DNA from: a virus
Virus record (IMG/VR): IMGVR_UViG_3300006929_000176
Coordinates: 1 to 20,028 of that record
Length of the DNA stretch: 20,028 nucleotides
Strand: one strand, 5' to 3'
Shown here: in pieces, positions 12,815-19,634 of the stretch
Layout of the letters: each line of letters opens with the position of its first letter
How positions within the stretch are numbered: position 1 is the first letter of the stretch
Notes under the pieces: generated by a model
Seen by the model: only the letters and a program-made list of their open reading frames with translations
Databases searched by the model: none
What the model was told of the DNA's origin: nothing
Program-made: the position numbers and the translations under genes

Positions 12815-15800
12815 TGCTAATAGCACATCTAAGTGATATACATATTCGGAAAACAAGAAGGCATGAAGAATACAAAATAGTTTTAGATAATTTGGTTGCT
12901 AGTTTAGAGTCACTCCCAATTGATAGAATTGTTTTAGCAGGTGATTTACTGCATAACAAAACAGATTTATCGCCTGAAGCGGTGCAGCTAGCAAGTGAGT
13001 ATTTGGATAGGCTAAGTGATATTGTGCCAGTTGATTTAATACTTGGGAACCATGATTGTGTTATTAATCAACATAACAGATTAGATAGCTTATCTCCTAT
13101 TGTATCTTTATTAAAGAACAATGGTAAGCCTATAAATCTGTATGAAGAAAGTGGTTTGTATGAGGTTACAGATGGATTGGTGTATGGTATTTTTGCACAA
13201 CAAGATACTAAACATCAGTGGCCTATTGATTTTGATAGACAAGATGGGAAGAACTATGTAGCACTTTATCATGGTGCAATTGATGGTAGTCGCACAAGTG
13301 CAAGCCATCGTATTGAAAGCGACAATGATAAGAGTATATTTCGCAATTATGATTTTGGTATGTTGGGAGATATTCATTCACGGCAACCAATGATATTAGA
13401 TGATAATGGAAAGATTAAGGTTGCATATGCAGGTTCTTTGATTCAACAGAACTTTGGTGAAGAGATAGAGAAAGGTTTTCTTCTTTGGGATTTGGATCAA
13501 AAGAAGTGTATGTTTATAGAGATTGCAAATGATTGGGGGTTTAAAACTTTTAGGTTAGATCAAGACGCTATTGATAATATAGAAAACATTGAATTTGAAC
13601 TACCTACCAAGCCTTATGTACGCATTCTTCTCAACACTGATGATTACAATGTTACTACTGCCAAACACGTAGAATCAGTTATAAAAAATAAGTATAAGCC
13701 AGAGGGTTTATTTATTGAGGTTGATGTTCAATCCACAGTTGATGACCTATCTCTGTCAGGCAAGGCAGAAAATGTTACTGATTTAAAAACTCAACAAGAT
13801 TTACTTAAACAATATTTTGCAAAGCGCCCCACCATTTCTGAGCAAGAAGTAAATGAAATAATTGCCATCCATAAAGATTTTTATGACACTTGCACTACTG
13901 AAGATTATGATACATACAAAGGTAGAAAGTGGGTGATACATAAAGTTTTGTTTGATAATGTGTTCTCTTATGGACCTAACAACATTATTAACTTTGATAA
14001 GATGAAGGGGTTAACAGGTATATTTTCAGCCAACGCTTCTGGTAAGTCTAGTATTCTATATACTATTTTACAAGGATTTTTCAATAGTAGCAACAGAACT
14101 GGTGGTAGAAATGTAGCTGATGTTATTCATAAGAATCAGAACGAAGGCTCTATTGAGATAGAGTTTTCGGTAGATAATCAAAAGTATGTAATTGAAAGAG
14201 TCTTCAAGAGGAATAAAAGAAATCCAAATCGTGCAAACAATAAAGTAGAACTTTATCAAATTGTGCATGGTGATAAGGTTAACATTAGTGGTGAAGCTAA
14301 TGTTAGAGAAACCGAAGCAGCAATACGCAATCTGCTTGGTTCATATGAAGAACACACTATGACTACGTTTAGTCAACAGTTTGATATTACACGATTTATT
14401 GATCATGGTCAAACAAATAGAAAAGATTTGCTAGCTCGTTTCCTCGGCCTAAATGTTATTGATGATTTACAAAAGTCTATAAAAGATGAGACAGCCTCTA
14501 TTCGTACCATTCTAAAAGAGTATCAACAAAATGATTATCCATCTATTCTTAGTCAGTATGAAGAAAGGTTGAAGAAAACTGCTGACAAGATAAAAGTATT
14601 GAATAAAGAGAGACAAGGTTTAGAGGAAGATGTTTCTAAGAATGAAAAAAGCAGAGATGTATTAGTTAAGTCATTGCATCCTACGTATGATGGGCTAAGG
14701 TCAATAAATTCTATTGAAAAAGATATAAATAAATCTAATAAGTCAATAGAAAAGTTAGAAGAAAGTTGGGAGACTAATCAGAAGTTAAAAGTTGATTTGA
14801 TGTCTCGCCATCAACATAGGGTAGATGAGTTGTTTAAGATAAATGAAAAAGGTGTTTTTGAAGATAGAAAAAACATTTACTATAATACAGTTGAAAGTCA
14901 TAATAAGCTTAAATCAGAGTATGATTTAAAAAGTCAGATGGTTAATACTTATGAAAAACAATCGTCTATTCTTAATAAGCATGATTGGTTTGAGACAAAT
15001 GAAACTTGCAAAAAATGTTCATTTCTTACTGGCGCTTTCGTGGCAAGGGGGCAGTTAGTAGAAGAAAGAAAGTGGGTGGAGAATGCTTTAGCAGAGAAGA
15101 AGCGCTTGGGCGAAGAGCTTAACAAGCATTCTGATTTTCCGGAAGATGAAAAATTATATGAAAAATATCAAAAAGAAGTTGGTGAACTAAAGTCTAAATT
15201 AGAAAACTTAGAAATTGTTTTTGAAAATATAAAACTTCAGTTAGAGTTAGAAAGAAATAAGTTGTCATTTTATAAAGATGAAGAGAAGACTTACAAGGAG
15301 AACGAAAACTCTATTAAACATAATGTAGCTGTAGATGTAAAGATAAAAAATGTTGATGGTAAAATAGCTGACATAGACATTAAACTTCGCGATAACAATA
15401 ATAACCATACTAAAGAAAATAGTAATCTTGGTGCTTTAAGTCAAAAGATTATGGATCTTGATGGTAATATTGAAGTGCTAAAAGAAATAGAAAAAAAGTA
15501 TAGTACTCATCAATTATTGATGGATGCGTTTGGTAGCGATGGCATACCTCTAATGATTATGAATAAGGCTGTACCCTTGATTAACAATGAAATACGAAAG
15601 GTTTTGTCTAACATAACAAACTTTGAAGTTTCTCTTGAAGTTGATACCGAAGCTCACGACTTGAGTATATTTATTGATGACGGCACCTCGCGCCGTAGAG
15701 TTGAGTTGGGGTCTGGTATGGAGAAAACTTTGACAGCTTTAACAATCCGTTCTGCATTATCAAATATTAGTCTTTTACCCACTTGCAACCTCTTTGTAAT

Positions 15801-15987
15801 TGATGAAGGCTTTGGCACCCTTGACTCTGAAAACATTAATCATATGAATCAATTGTTGTTATACCTCAAAAGTAAGTTTGAGAATGTTCTTATAATTTCT
15901 CACATTGAAAGTATGCAAGATATTACTAACAATGTTCTAAGTATTCATAAGAATGAGAGGGGGTACAGCAGCATCAAAATTTTATAG
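12814..15987 (+). CDS. single-chain Mre11-Rad50 (SbcD-SbcC) fusion nuclease-ATPase
   Basis: A protein of 1057 residues joining two recombination proteins that are normally encoded separately (SbcD/SbcC, Mre11/Rad50, T4 gp47/gp46). The N-terminal Mre11-like phosphoesterase carries LSDIHI (Asp8, His10), GDLLHN (Asp44), GNHD (78-81), YHGAIDG and GDIHSR, the full metal-ligand set. A linker leads to the Rad50-like ATPase at about 385: Walker A SANASGKSS (about 405-413), a long coiled coil with a zinc hook CKKC (Cys732, Cys735), signature LGSGMEK (965-971) and Walker B FVIDEGFG (Asp997, Glu998). All key parts are present in one uninterrupted frame. It would process DNA ends for recombination-dependent replication. 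The start overlaps the primase stop (TAATG), so the two are translationally coupled. Confidence 0.93.
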   Translation: MLIAHLSDIHIRKTRRHEEYKIVLDNLVASLESLPIDRIVLAGDLLHNKTDLSPEAVQLASEYLDRLSDIVPVDLILGNHDCVINQHNRLDSLSPIVSLLKNNGKPINLYEESGLYEVTDGLVYGIFAQQDTKHQWPIDFDRQDGKNYVALYHGAIDGSRTSASHRIESDNDKSIFRNYDFGMLGDIHSRQPMILDDNGKIKVAYAGSLIQQNFGEEIEKGFLLWDLDQKKCMFIEIANDWGFKTFRLDQDAIDNIENIEFELPTKPYVRILLNTDDYNVTTAKHVESVIKNKYKPEGLFIEVDVQSTVDDLSLSGKAENVTDLKTQQDLLKQYFAKRPTISEQEVNEIIAIHKDFYDTCTTEDYDTYKGRKWVIHKVLFDNVFSYGPNNIINFDKMKGLTGIFSANASGKSSILYTILQGFFNSSNRTGGRNVADVIHKNQNEGSIEIEFSVDNQKYVIERVFKRNKRNPNRANNKVELYQIVHGDKVNISGEANVRETEAAIRNLLGSYEEHTMTTFSQQFDITRFIDHGQTNRKDLLARFLGLNVIDDLQKSIKDETASIRTILKEYQQNDYPSILSQYEERLKKTADKIKVLNKERQGLEEDVSKNEKSRDVLVKSLHPTYDGLRSINSIEKDINKSNKSIEKLEESWETNQKLKVDLMSRHQHRVDELFKINEKGVFEDRKNIYYNTVESHNKLKSEYDLKSQMVNTYEKQSSILNKHDWFETNETCKKCSFLTGAFVARGQLVEERKWVENALAEKKRLGEELNKHSDFPEDEKLYEKYQKEVGELKSKLENLEIVFENIKLQLELERNKLSFYKDEEKTYKENENSIKHNVAVDVKIKNVDGKIADIDIKLRDNNNNHTKENSNLGALSQKIMDLDGNIEVLKEIEKKYSTHQLLMDAFGSDGIPLMIMNKAVPLINNEIRKVLSNITNFEVSLEVDTEAHDLSIFIDDGTSRRRVELGSGMEKTLTALTIRSALSNISLLPTCNLFVIDEGFGTLDSENINHMNQLLLYLKSKFENVLIISHIESMQDITNNVLSIHKNERGYSSIKIL

Positions 15988-15997
15988 GAGAGTTAAT

Positions 15998-16696
15998 TTG
16001 GCATCTACTATTCCCAAATTTGTAAGGCCCATTGAGTTTCAAACAGATAGCCAAAAGGAATATTATAATCTTATAGGAGATAATAAGTCACAAATAGTTT
16101 TATGTCATGGTATGGCAGGTACAGGAAAAACATATATAAGTTTACAAAAAGCAGTTGAAGACATTTTGAAGAGGGGGAATAGCTACTCAAAATTATGTAT
16201 AATAAATCCTACAGTTGATGTAGGTAAAGAAGATGCGCTAGGTTTTTTGCCTGGCACTATAATGGATAAAATAACTCTATATAATGAAAGTGCTATATGG
16301 ATACTTAATCAGATTATCGGAAAGGATCAAACTAAAAAGTTTATTGAAGATGGTAAGATAGAGTTTCGTGTAATAAATCATATGCGTGGGTTGAATTTAG
16401 ACCGAATGTATATTATATTAGATGAGGCACAAAACATATCGCCATTACAAATAAAAACTTTATTGACTAGAATACATGATAGTAGCAAACTCTTAATACA
16501 AGGTGACTTAAGTCAATGTGATAAGTATGGTGATAATTATACGAAGAGTGGGTTTTATGATATATGGCAGCGTCTTAAAAGTATTGACGGTGTGGAGTAT
16601 ATGAAGTTTAGTAAAGAAGATTGTGTAAGAAGTGGAATTGTAGCAAAGATATTGCAGACATATAATTATAATGGAGACAGCATAGAATTAGAATAG
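15998..16696 (+). CDS. phoH: PhoH-like P-loop ATPase
   Basis: PhoH-family protein of 232 residues. I prefer TTG 15998 as start, because AGGAGA (15986-15991) lies six bases upstream and this places it just after the preceding stop; an in-frame ATG at 15953 would overlap the previous gene without a ribosome-binding site. Walker A GMAGTGKT (38-45), the PhoH block INPTVDVGKEDALGFLPGT (about 69-87), Walker B IILDEAQN (139-146) and sensor-like LLIQGDLSQCD (165-175) are all present. PhoH proteins are ATPases, possibly RNA helicases, and are common in marine phages, where their role is unsettled. It lies downstream of the recombination nuclease and is probably co-transcribed. Confidence 0.92.
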   Translation: MASTIPKFVRPIEFQTDSQKEYYNLIGDNKSQIVLCHGMAGTGKTYISLQKAVEDILKRGNSYSKLCIINPTVDVGKEDALGFLPGTIMDKITLYNESAIWILNQIIGKDQTKKFIEDGKIEFRVINHMRGLNLDRMYIILDEAQNISPLQIKTLLTRIHDSSKLLIQGDLSQCDKYGDNYTKSGFYDIWQRLKSIDGVEYMKFSKEDCVRSGIVAKILQTYNYNGDSIELE

Positions 16697-16708
16697 AGGA
16701 GAAGTGTT

Positions 16709-17176
16709 ATGATAAAACGAATAAGTGGATTTTTAGGTATGTTTTTGGTGATGGCTCTAGCGATGGAAAACCCATTAGTTTTTGTTAATGTACCATCATT
16801 AGTTATTGTTTTAGGTTTAACTTTTTTTGCTTTACTAGCGTCTGGAAATAAGATAGTGTCGTTACTATCTTTACTTACACGCAAGGATGTTTTGCCCGAT
16901 GAACTTCACGATGCCTCCTATACTGTTTTTATGGCCGGTCGTTATAGCATGAGTGCTGGTGTAGTGGGGGTTTTGATTGGTTTGGTGTTGATGCTGGCGA
17001 ATCTGGATGATCCAGCAAAGATTGGTCCGGCAATGGCTGTTTGTTTGTTAACCGCTCTTTACGGAACAATTCTTAAGTATTTTATTTATGCACCTATTCT
17101 TCATCGTATTGATGCAAAAATATCAGAATCACATAAACAAGATGATACAGAAATTTCTGATGAGGAGCAAGAATGA
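16709..17176 (+). CDS. shortened MotA/PomA-like proton/sodium channel protein
   Basis: Inner-membrane protein of 155 residues with four predicted helices (about 4-20, 31-47, 82-98, 106-130). FVNVPSLVIVLGLTFFALLAS (about 25-45) matches the second helix of MotA/PomA, and GVLIGLVLMLANLDDPAKIGPAMAVCLLTALYGTIL (about 87-122, pieces shown in shortened form elsewhere) matches helices 3 and 4 and the DDP..IGPA loop of the sodium-type stator PomA. The large cytoplasmic loop between helices 2 and 3, which drives the flagellar rotor in MotA, is cut to about 30 residues. The conserved Pro of helix 3 appears to be Met81. No MotB/PomB partner is nearby. It is joined to the holin gene by an ATGA overlap, suggesting a lysis, membrane-energy or motility-blocking role rather than torque generation. 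Confidence 0.82.
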   Translation: MIKRISGFLGMFLVMALAMENPLVFVNVPSLVIVLGLTFFALLASGNKIVSLLSLLTRKDVLPDELHDASYTVFMAGRYSMSAGVVGVLIGLVLMLANLDDPAKIGPAMAVCLLTALYGTILKYFIYAPILHRIDAKISESHKQDDTEISDEEQE

Positions 17177-17577
17177 TAGGTGTATTAACCGGATTAGCTG
17201 GTAAGCTTTTACCCGAAGCTGGTAAAATTTTAGATGAGTTAGTAACGAGTGGTGAAGAGAAAGCTGCTGCTAAACAAAAACTAGAAGAACTATTCGTAAG
17301 GGCCGAAGCAGATGCACAGAAGGAAGTAACTGAAAGATGGAACGCAGACATGAAAAGCGGCAATTGGTTAGCGGCCAACATAAGGCCGATAACCCTTATA
17401 TTTCTTACTTCGGTGTTTGCTATCCTATCTGTTACAGATGGTAACATTGGAGAGTTTTCCATTGGCGATGCTTACAAACCTATCTATCAAACCCTATTAC
17501 TTACCGTCTATGGTGCTTACTTTGCTGGTAGAAGTATTGAGAAGATAAAAGGTAAGAGCGGTACAGAGAAGAGTTAA
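17173..17577 (+). CDS. holin, GTA-type 3TM family
   Basis: Holin of 134 residues, expected to form lesions in the inner membrane at lysis. An N-terminal amphipathic segment (1-25, with GVLTGLAGKLLPEAGKI) and a charged helix (26-58, EEKAAAKQKLEEL) precede WNADMKSGNWLAANIRP (56-72), the typical lead-in for this family. Two hydrophobic helices follow at about 73-88 and 104-119 (YQTLLLTVYGAYFAGR), then a basic tail. The order and the 'W....RP' block match PF11351-type holins found in gene transfer agents and marine phages. It shares ATGA with the MotA-like gene and its TAATGA stop with the following secreted-protein gene, so the three are translated together. Confidence 0.82.
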   Translation: MIGVLTGLAGKLLPEAGKILDELVTSGEEKAAAKQKLEELFVRAEADAQKEVTERWNADMKSGNWLAANIRPITLIFLTSVFAILSVTDGNIGEFSIGDAYKPIYQTLLLTVYGAYFAGRSIEKIKGKSGTEKS

Positions 17578-18251
17578 TGAAGAAAATTTTAGTAATTGCA
17601 ATATTATTACTAACTACTATGTCGGCTCATGGTGACCATGATGAAGTTAAAACCATCATACCTATAATGTATGAAGGATGGAATTTGCTTGGTTTTTCTT
17701 TGCAACCCTATGTGGTTAATGATAGTATTGTTAGTAGTGGATATGATGCTATAATGTATGCTGCTTTAAATGATAGAGTTTGGTATTTTCATTCAACTGG
17801 ATATGCAATAGCAGATAGTTTTGTGATAGGTGAGGGTTTTTGGCTGAAGTCTTTTGTAGATGCACCTCTTATACAACAAGGAAACGCATCGGAAAAAAGA
17901 ATACATATTTTATATGAAGGGTGGAATATTGTTTCACCTTTAGAAGAAGAAATTCATCCATTGTTGTTAGTGTACTCTCACCAAACTATTGACTCCATTT
18001 GGGGGTGGGATCGTCATAACTATCAGTATAAGGATATGCTAGCAAGACAAGAACATCTAATGCCAGGATATGGTTATTGGATGTATACAACACATGATGA
18101 TACTTTATTTTATGATGGCTTTAGTAATCAAACACCACCGCAAGCCCCTGCAAAAATTGTCGCGACACAAAGTCAAAGACAACCGCCTGACGCACCAGTG
18201 CATGTAGGAACGAAAACTTGGGGTGATGTGAAAAAAACTTTAATTGAATAA
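17577..18251 (+). CDS. secreted protein with two GWN...GxGYW repeats
   Basis: Exported protein of 224 residues with a clear signal peptide (MKKILVIAILLLTTMSAHG, 1-19). The mature part contains two copies of one module: EGWNLLGF at 33-40 leading to GEGFWLKS at 85-92, and EGWNIVSP at 114-121 leading to PGYGYWMY at 163-170. This GWN...GKGYW-type module is known from bacterial extracellular and cell-surface proteins, usually as a stalk or accessory domain; I know no enzymatic role. The DNA of the two GWN regions is also alike (TATGAAGGATGGAAT against TATGAAGGGTGGAAT), so the duplication may be fairly recent. The C-terminal 45 residues are Pro/Gln-rich and probably disordered. Its place right after the holin suggests an envelope role in lysis, or a decoy at the host surface. 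Confidence 0.75.
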   Translation: MKKILVIAILLLTTMSAHGDHDEVKTIIPIMYEGWNLLGFSLQPYVVNDSIVSSGYDAIMYAALNDRVWYFHSTGYAIADSFVIGEGFWLKSFVDAPLIQQGNASEKRIHILYEGWNIVSPLEEEIHPLLLVYSHQTIDSIWGWDRHNYQYKDMLARQEHLMPGYGYWMYTTHDDTLFYDGFSNQTPPQAPAKIVATQSQRQPPDAPVHVGTKTWGDVKKTLIE

Positions 18252-18266
18252 GAAAGGAGAGAAGAG

Positions 18267-18446
18267 GTGAGATGGTTAGGTAAAATTGTTTTTGCAGTAA
18301 TAGCTTCATTTTGCCTGAGTCAAGATATTTTATATTTAACGAAGCCAAAAAAAGAAGTACCAAAGGTTAATGTAATGAAGATTGGGGCACCCCCAAATAA
18401 GAATAAAAACATAGATGATTTATTTATTAACTTTTTATTAAGGTGA
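18267..18446 (+). CDS. 59-residue membrane or secreted small protein
   Basis: A GTG start at 18267 has an excellent ribosome-binding site (AAAGGAGA, 18253-18260). The product begins MRWLGKIVFAVIASFCLSQD, a positively charged end plus hydrophobic core that reads as a signal peptide or membrane anchor. A basic, Pro-rich segment follows (TKPKKEVPKVNVMKIGAPP), then a short hydrophobic end (DDLFINFLLR). The Cys at 16 follows Ser-Phe, so it is not a good lipobox. It fills the gap between the secreted protein and ferredoxin genes. Its position after the holin and its anchor-plus-Pro-rich form recall small spanin-like proteins, but there is no specific match. Confidence 0.6.
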   Translation: MRWLGKIVFAVIASFCLSQDILYLTKPKKEVPKVNVMKIGAPPNKNKNIDDLFINFLLR

Positions 18447-18452
18447 GAAAGA

Positions 18453-18707
18453 ATGACATACGTGATAGCACAACCCTGTATAGATGTAAAAGATAAGGCT
18501 TGTGTAGAGGTTTGTCCGGTTGATTGCATACACCCGATTGATGGCGAAGATGTTAATCAGTTGTTTATTGATCCCGATGAATGTATTGATTGTGGTGCTT
18601 GTGAGCCAGAATGTCCAGTAGAGGCAATCTTTACCGAAGAAGATCTACCAGAAGAGTGGGAACATTTTACTAAAATAAATGCAGATTATTTTTTAAATAG
18701 GAATTAA
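18453..18707 (+). CDS. 7Fe-type ferredoxin ([3Fe-4S][4Fe-4S])
   Basis: Electron carrier of 84 residues like bacterial FdxA/ferredoxin I. The eight cysteines are Cys9, 17, 21, 25, 44, 47, 50 and 54, in [18 protein letters not shown] and [14 protein letters not shown]. Compared with the Azotobacter ferredoxin I pattern, the one missing cysteine corresponds to Cys11 (here Val12), which is not a ligand of the three-iron cluster; its loss favours [3Fe-4S] plus [4Fe-4S] over two four-iron clusters. The segment TYVIAQPCI at the start and [27 protein letters not shown] are canonical. The C-terminal tail is short, ending near FLNRN. Phages carry ferredoxins as auxiliary metabolic genes; the partner here is unknown, with a glutaredoxin directly downstream. 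Confidence 0.92.
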   Translation: MTYVIAQPCIDVKDKACVEVCPVDCIHPIDGEDVNQLFIDPDECIDCGACEPECPVEAIFTEEDLPEEWEHFTKINADYFLNRN

Positions 18708-18709
18708 AT

Positions 18710-18964
18710 ATGAAAGTAACAGCTTATCTTAAAGAAACTTGTGGATGGAGTGCTGGCGTTAGGGAAGTGTTATCTAGATATAATATCCCTTACGAAACAA
18801 AACTAATTAATGACGCAACTAATTATGCTGAGATGGTTGCTAAAAGCAATCAACCCTTATCCCCTTGTGTAGAGTTTGATGGAGAGATGCTGGCTGATGT
18901 TGGTGGCTCAGAATTAGAAGATTGGTTGCAACAGCAAGGTCATTGGCAGGGAGCAATGGAGTAG
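18710..18964 (+). CDS. glutaredoxin, monothiol CGWS type
   Basis: Thioredoxin-fold protein of 84 residues. The active site CGWS (11-14) has one Cys, like the CGFS monothiol glutaredoxins, with Trp in place of Phe. SPCVEFDG (51-58) holds the cis-Pro52 loop but differs from the usual TVP, and adds a second cysteine (Cys53). GGSELEDWL (65-73) is the glutathione-binding end. Monothiol glutaredoxins often handle iron-sulfur clusters, which would fit its place two bases after the ferredoxin stop. It could instead supply electrons to ribonucleotide reductase, although no such gene is in the window. Translation starts at ATG 18710 with a modest AGGA nearby. Confidence 0.85.
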   Translation: MKVTAYLKETCGWSAGVREVLSRYNIPYETKLINDATNYAEMVAKSNQPLSPCVEFDGEMLADVGGSELEDWLQQQGHWQGAME

Positions 18965-19180
18965 GTGAAAGAAAAAGTTAACCATCCCGATCACTATAAT
19001 AGTGGTAAGTATGAAGTAATGGATGTTATTGATGACGCAGGTTTTACAGAAGGTTTTTGTTTAGGTAATGCTTTAAAATACATTCTGCGAGCAAAACATA
19101 AAGAAAATTATATAGAAGATATTAAAAAAGCTCAATGGTATTTAGAGTATATAATACAAAGGAATGATGATGCAAAATAA
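18965..19180 (+). CDS. DUF3310 protein (SaV-like)
   Basis: Small phage protein of 71 residues of the DUF3310 family. VNHPDHYNSGKYEVMDVI (5-22) and the later NALKYILRAKHK (35-46) and EDIKKAQWYLEYI (51-63) are the family's three blocks: NHP.HY.......E.ID, N..KY..R, and KA.WYL. The family is common in tailed phages and is often annotated as a nucleotide kinase-like or SaV protein, without firm proof of activity. It starts at GTG 18965, directly after the glutaredoxin stop, with GGGAG at 18949-18953. It overlaps the next gene by 11 bases. Confidence 0.88.
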   Translation: MKEKVNHPDHYNSGKYEVMDVIDDAGFTEGFCLGNALKYILRAKHKENYIEDIKKAQWYLEYIIQRNDDAK

Positions 19181-19634
19181 GACAGGTTTTATAGCAAGCA
19201 CGTTTGACATTTATCATCCTGGTTATGCTATGATGCTGAATGAATGTAAAGACAATTGTAACTACTTAGTGGTAGGGTTGCATGAGAATCCAGTATGGGA
19301 AAGACAAGATAAAAATAGTCCCATAATGAGTTTAAATGAGAGGTTTCTTGTATTAAAGTCTATATCATATGTAGATGAAATTGCACCATATAAGAATGAA
19401 AGCGAGCTTTTAAATTTATTGTATTTCTATAAACCTGATATTCGCTTCTTAGGCTCAGATTATGATACACCAGAAATGAAAAAGAAAATAACTGGAAGAT
19501 TTTTGTGTGATGAAATTCACTATATAAATAGGTTTCACGATTATAGTTCATCGGGTATAAGAACAAAAATTTATGAAGCAGAAAAATATAAAGTAGATAC
19601 TGAGACATATATAAGAGAAGAGGCTATTGTATGA
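19170..19634 (+). CDS. cytidylyltransferase-like nucleotidyltransferase
   Basis: Rossmann-type nucleotidyltransferase of 154 residues (glycerol-3-phosphate cytidylyltransferase / RfaE-C-like). Start ATG 19170 is chosen from three consecutive ATGs because AAAGGA (19158-19163) is then correctly spaced. GFIASTFDIYHPGYAMML (6-23) is the nucleotide-binding segment; the usual HxGH reads HPGY, so the second His is Tyr19. YLVVGLHENP (32-41) is the next strand, NERFLVL (56-62) the helix, and YSSSGIRTK (125-133) corresponds to the ISSTxIR motif. The missing His could lower or change activity. Such enzymes activate small alcohols or sugars with CTP or ATP; in a phage it might modify lipids, surface sugars or nucleotides. 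The stop overlaps the next start (GTATGATG). Confidence 0.75.
   Translation: MQNKTGFIASTFDIYHPGYAMMLNECKDNCNYLVVGLHENPVWERQDKNSPIMSLNERFLVLKSISYVDEIAPYKNESELLNLLYFYKPDIRFLGSDYDTPEMKKKITGRFLCDEIHYINRFHDYSSSGIRTKIYEAEKYKVDTETYIREEAIV

Noticed and set aside
15953-15997. ATG 15953 as the PhoH start
   Set aside because: It would overlap the Mre11-Rad50 end by 35 bases without a ribosome-binding site; TTG 15998 has AGGAGA at the right distance.
17094-17462. 122-codon open frame on the minus strand across the MotA-like and holin genes
   Set aside because: It is antisense to two well-supported genes; its low-complexity Ser/Ala product has no family resemblance.
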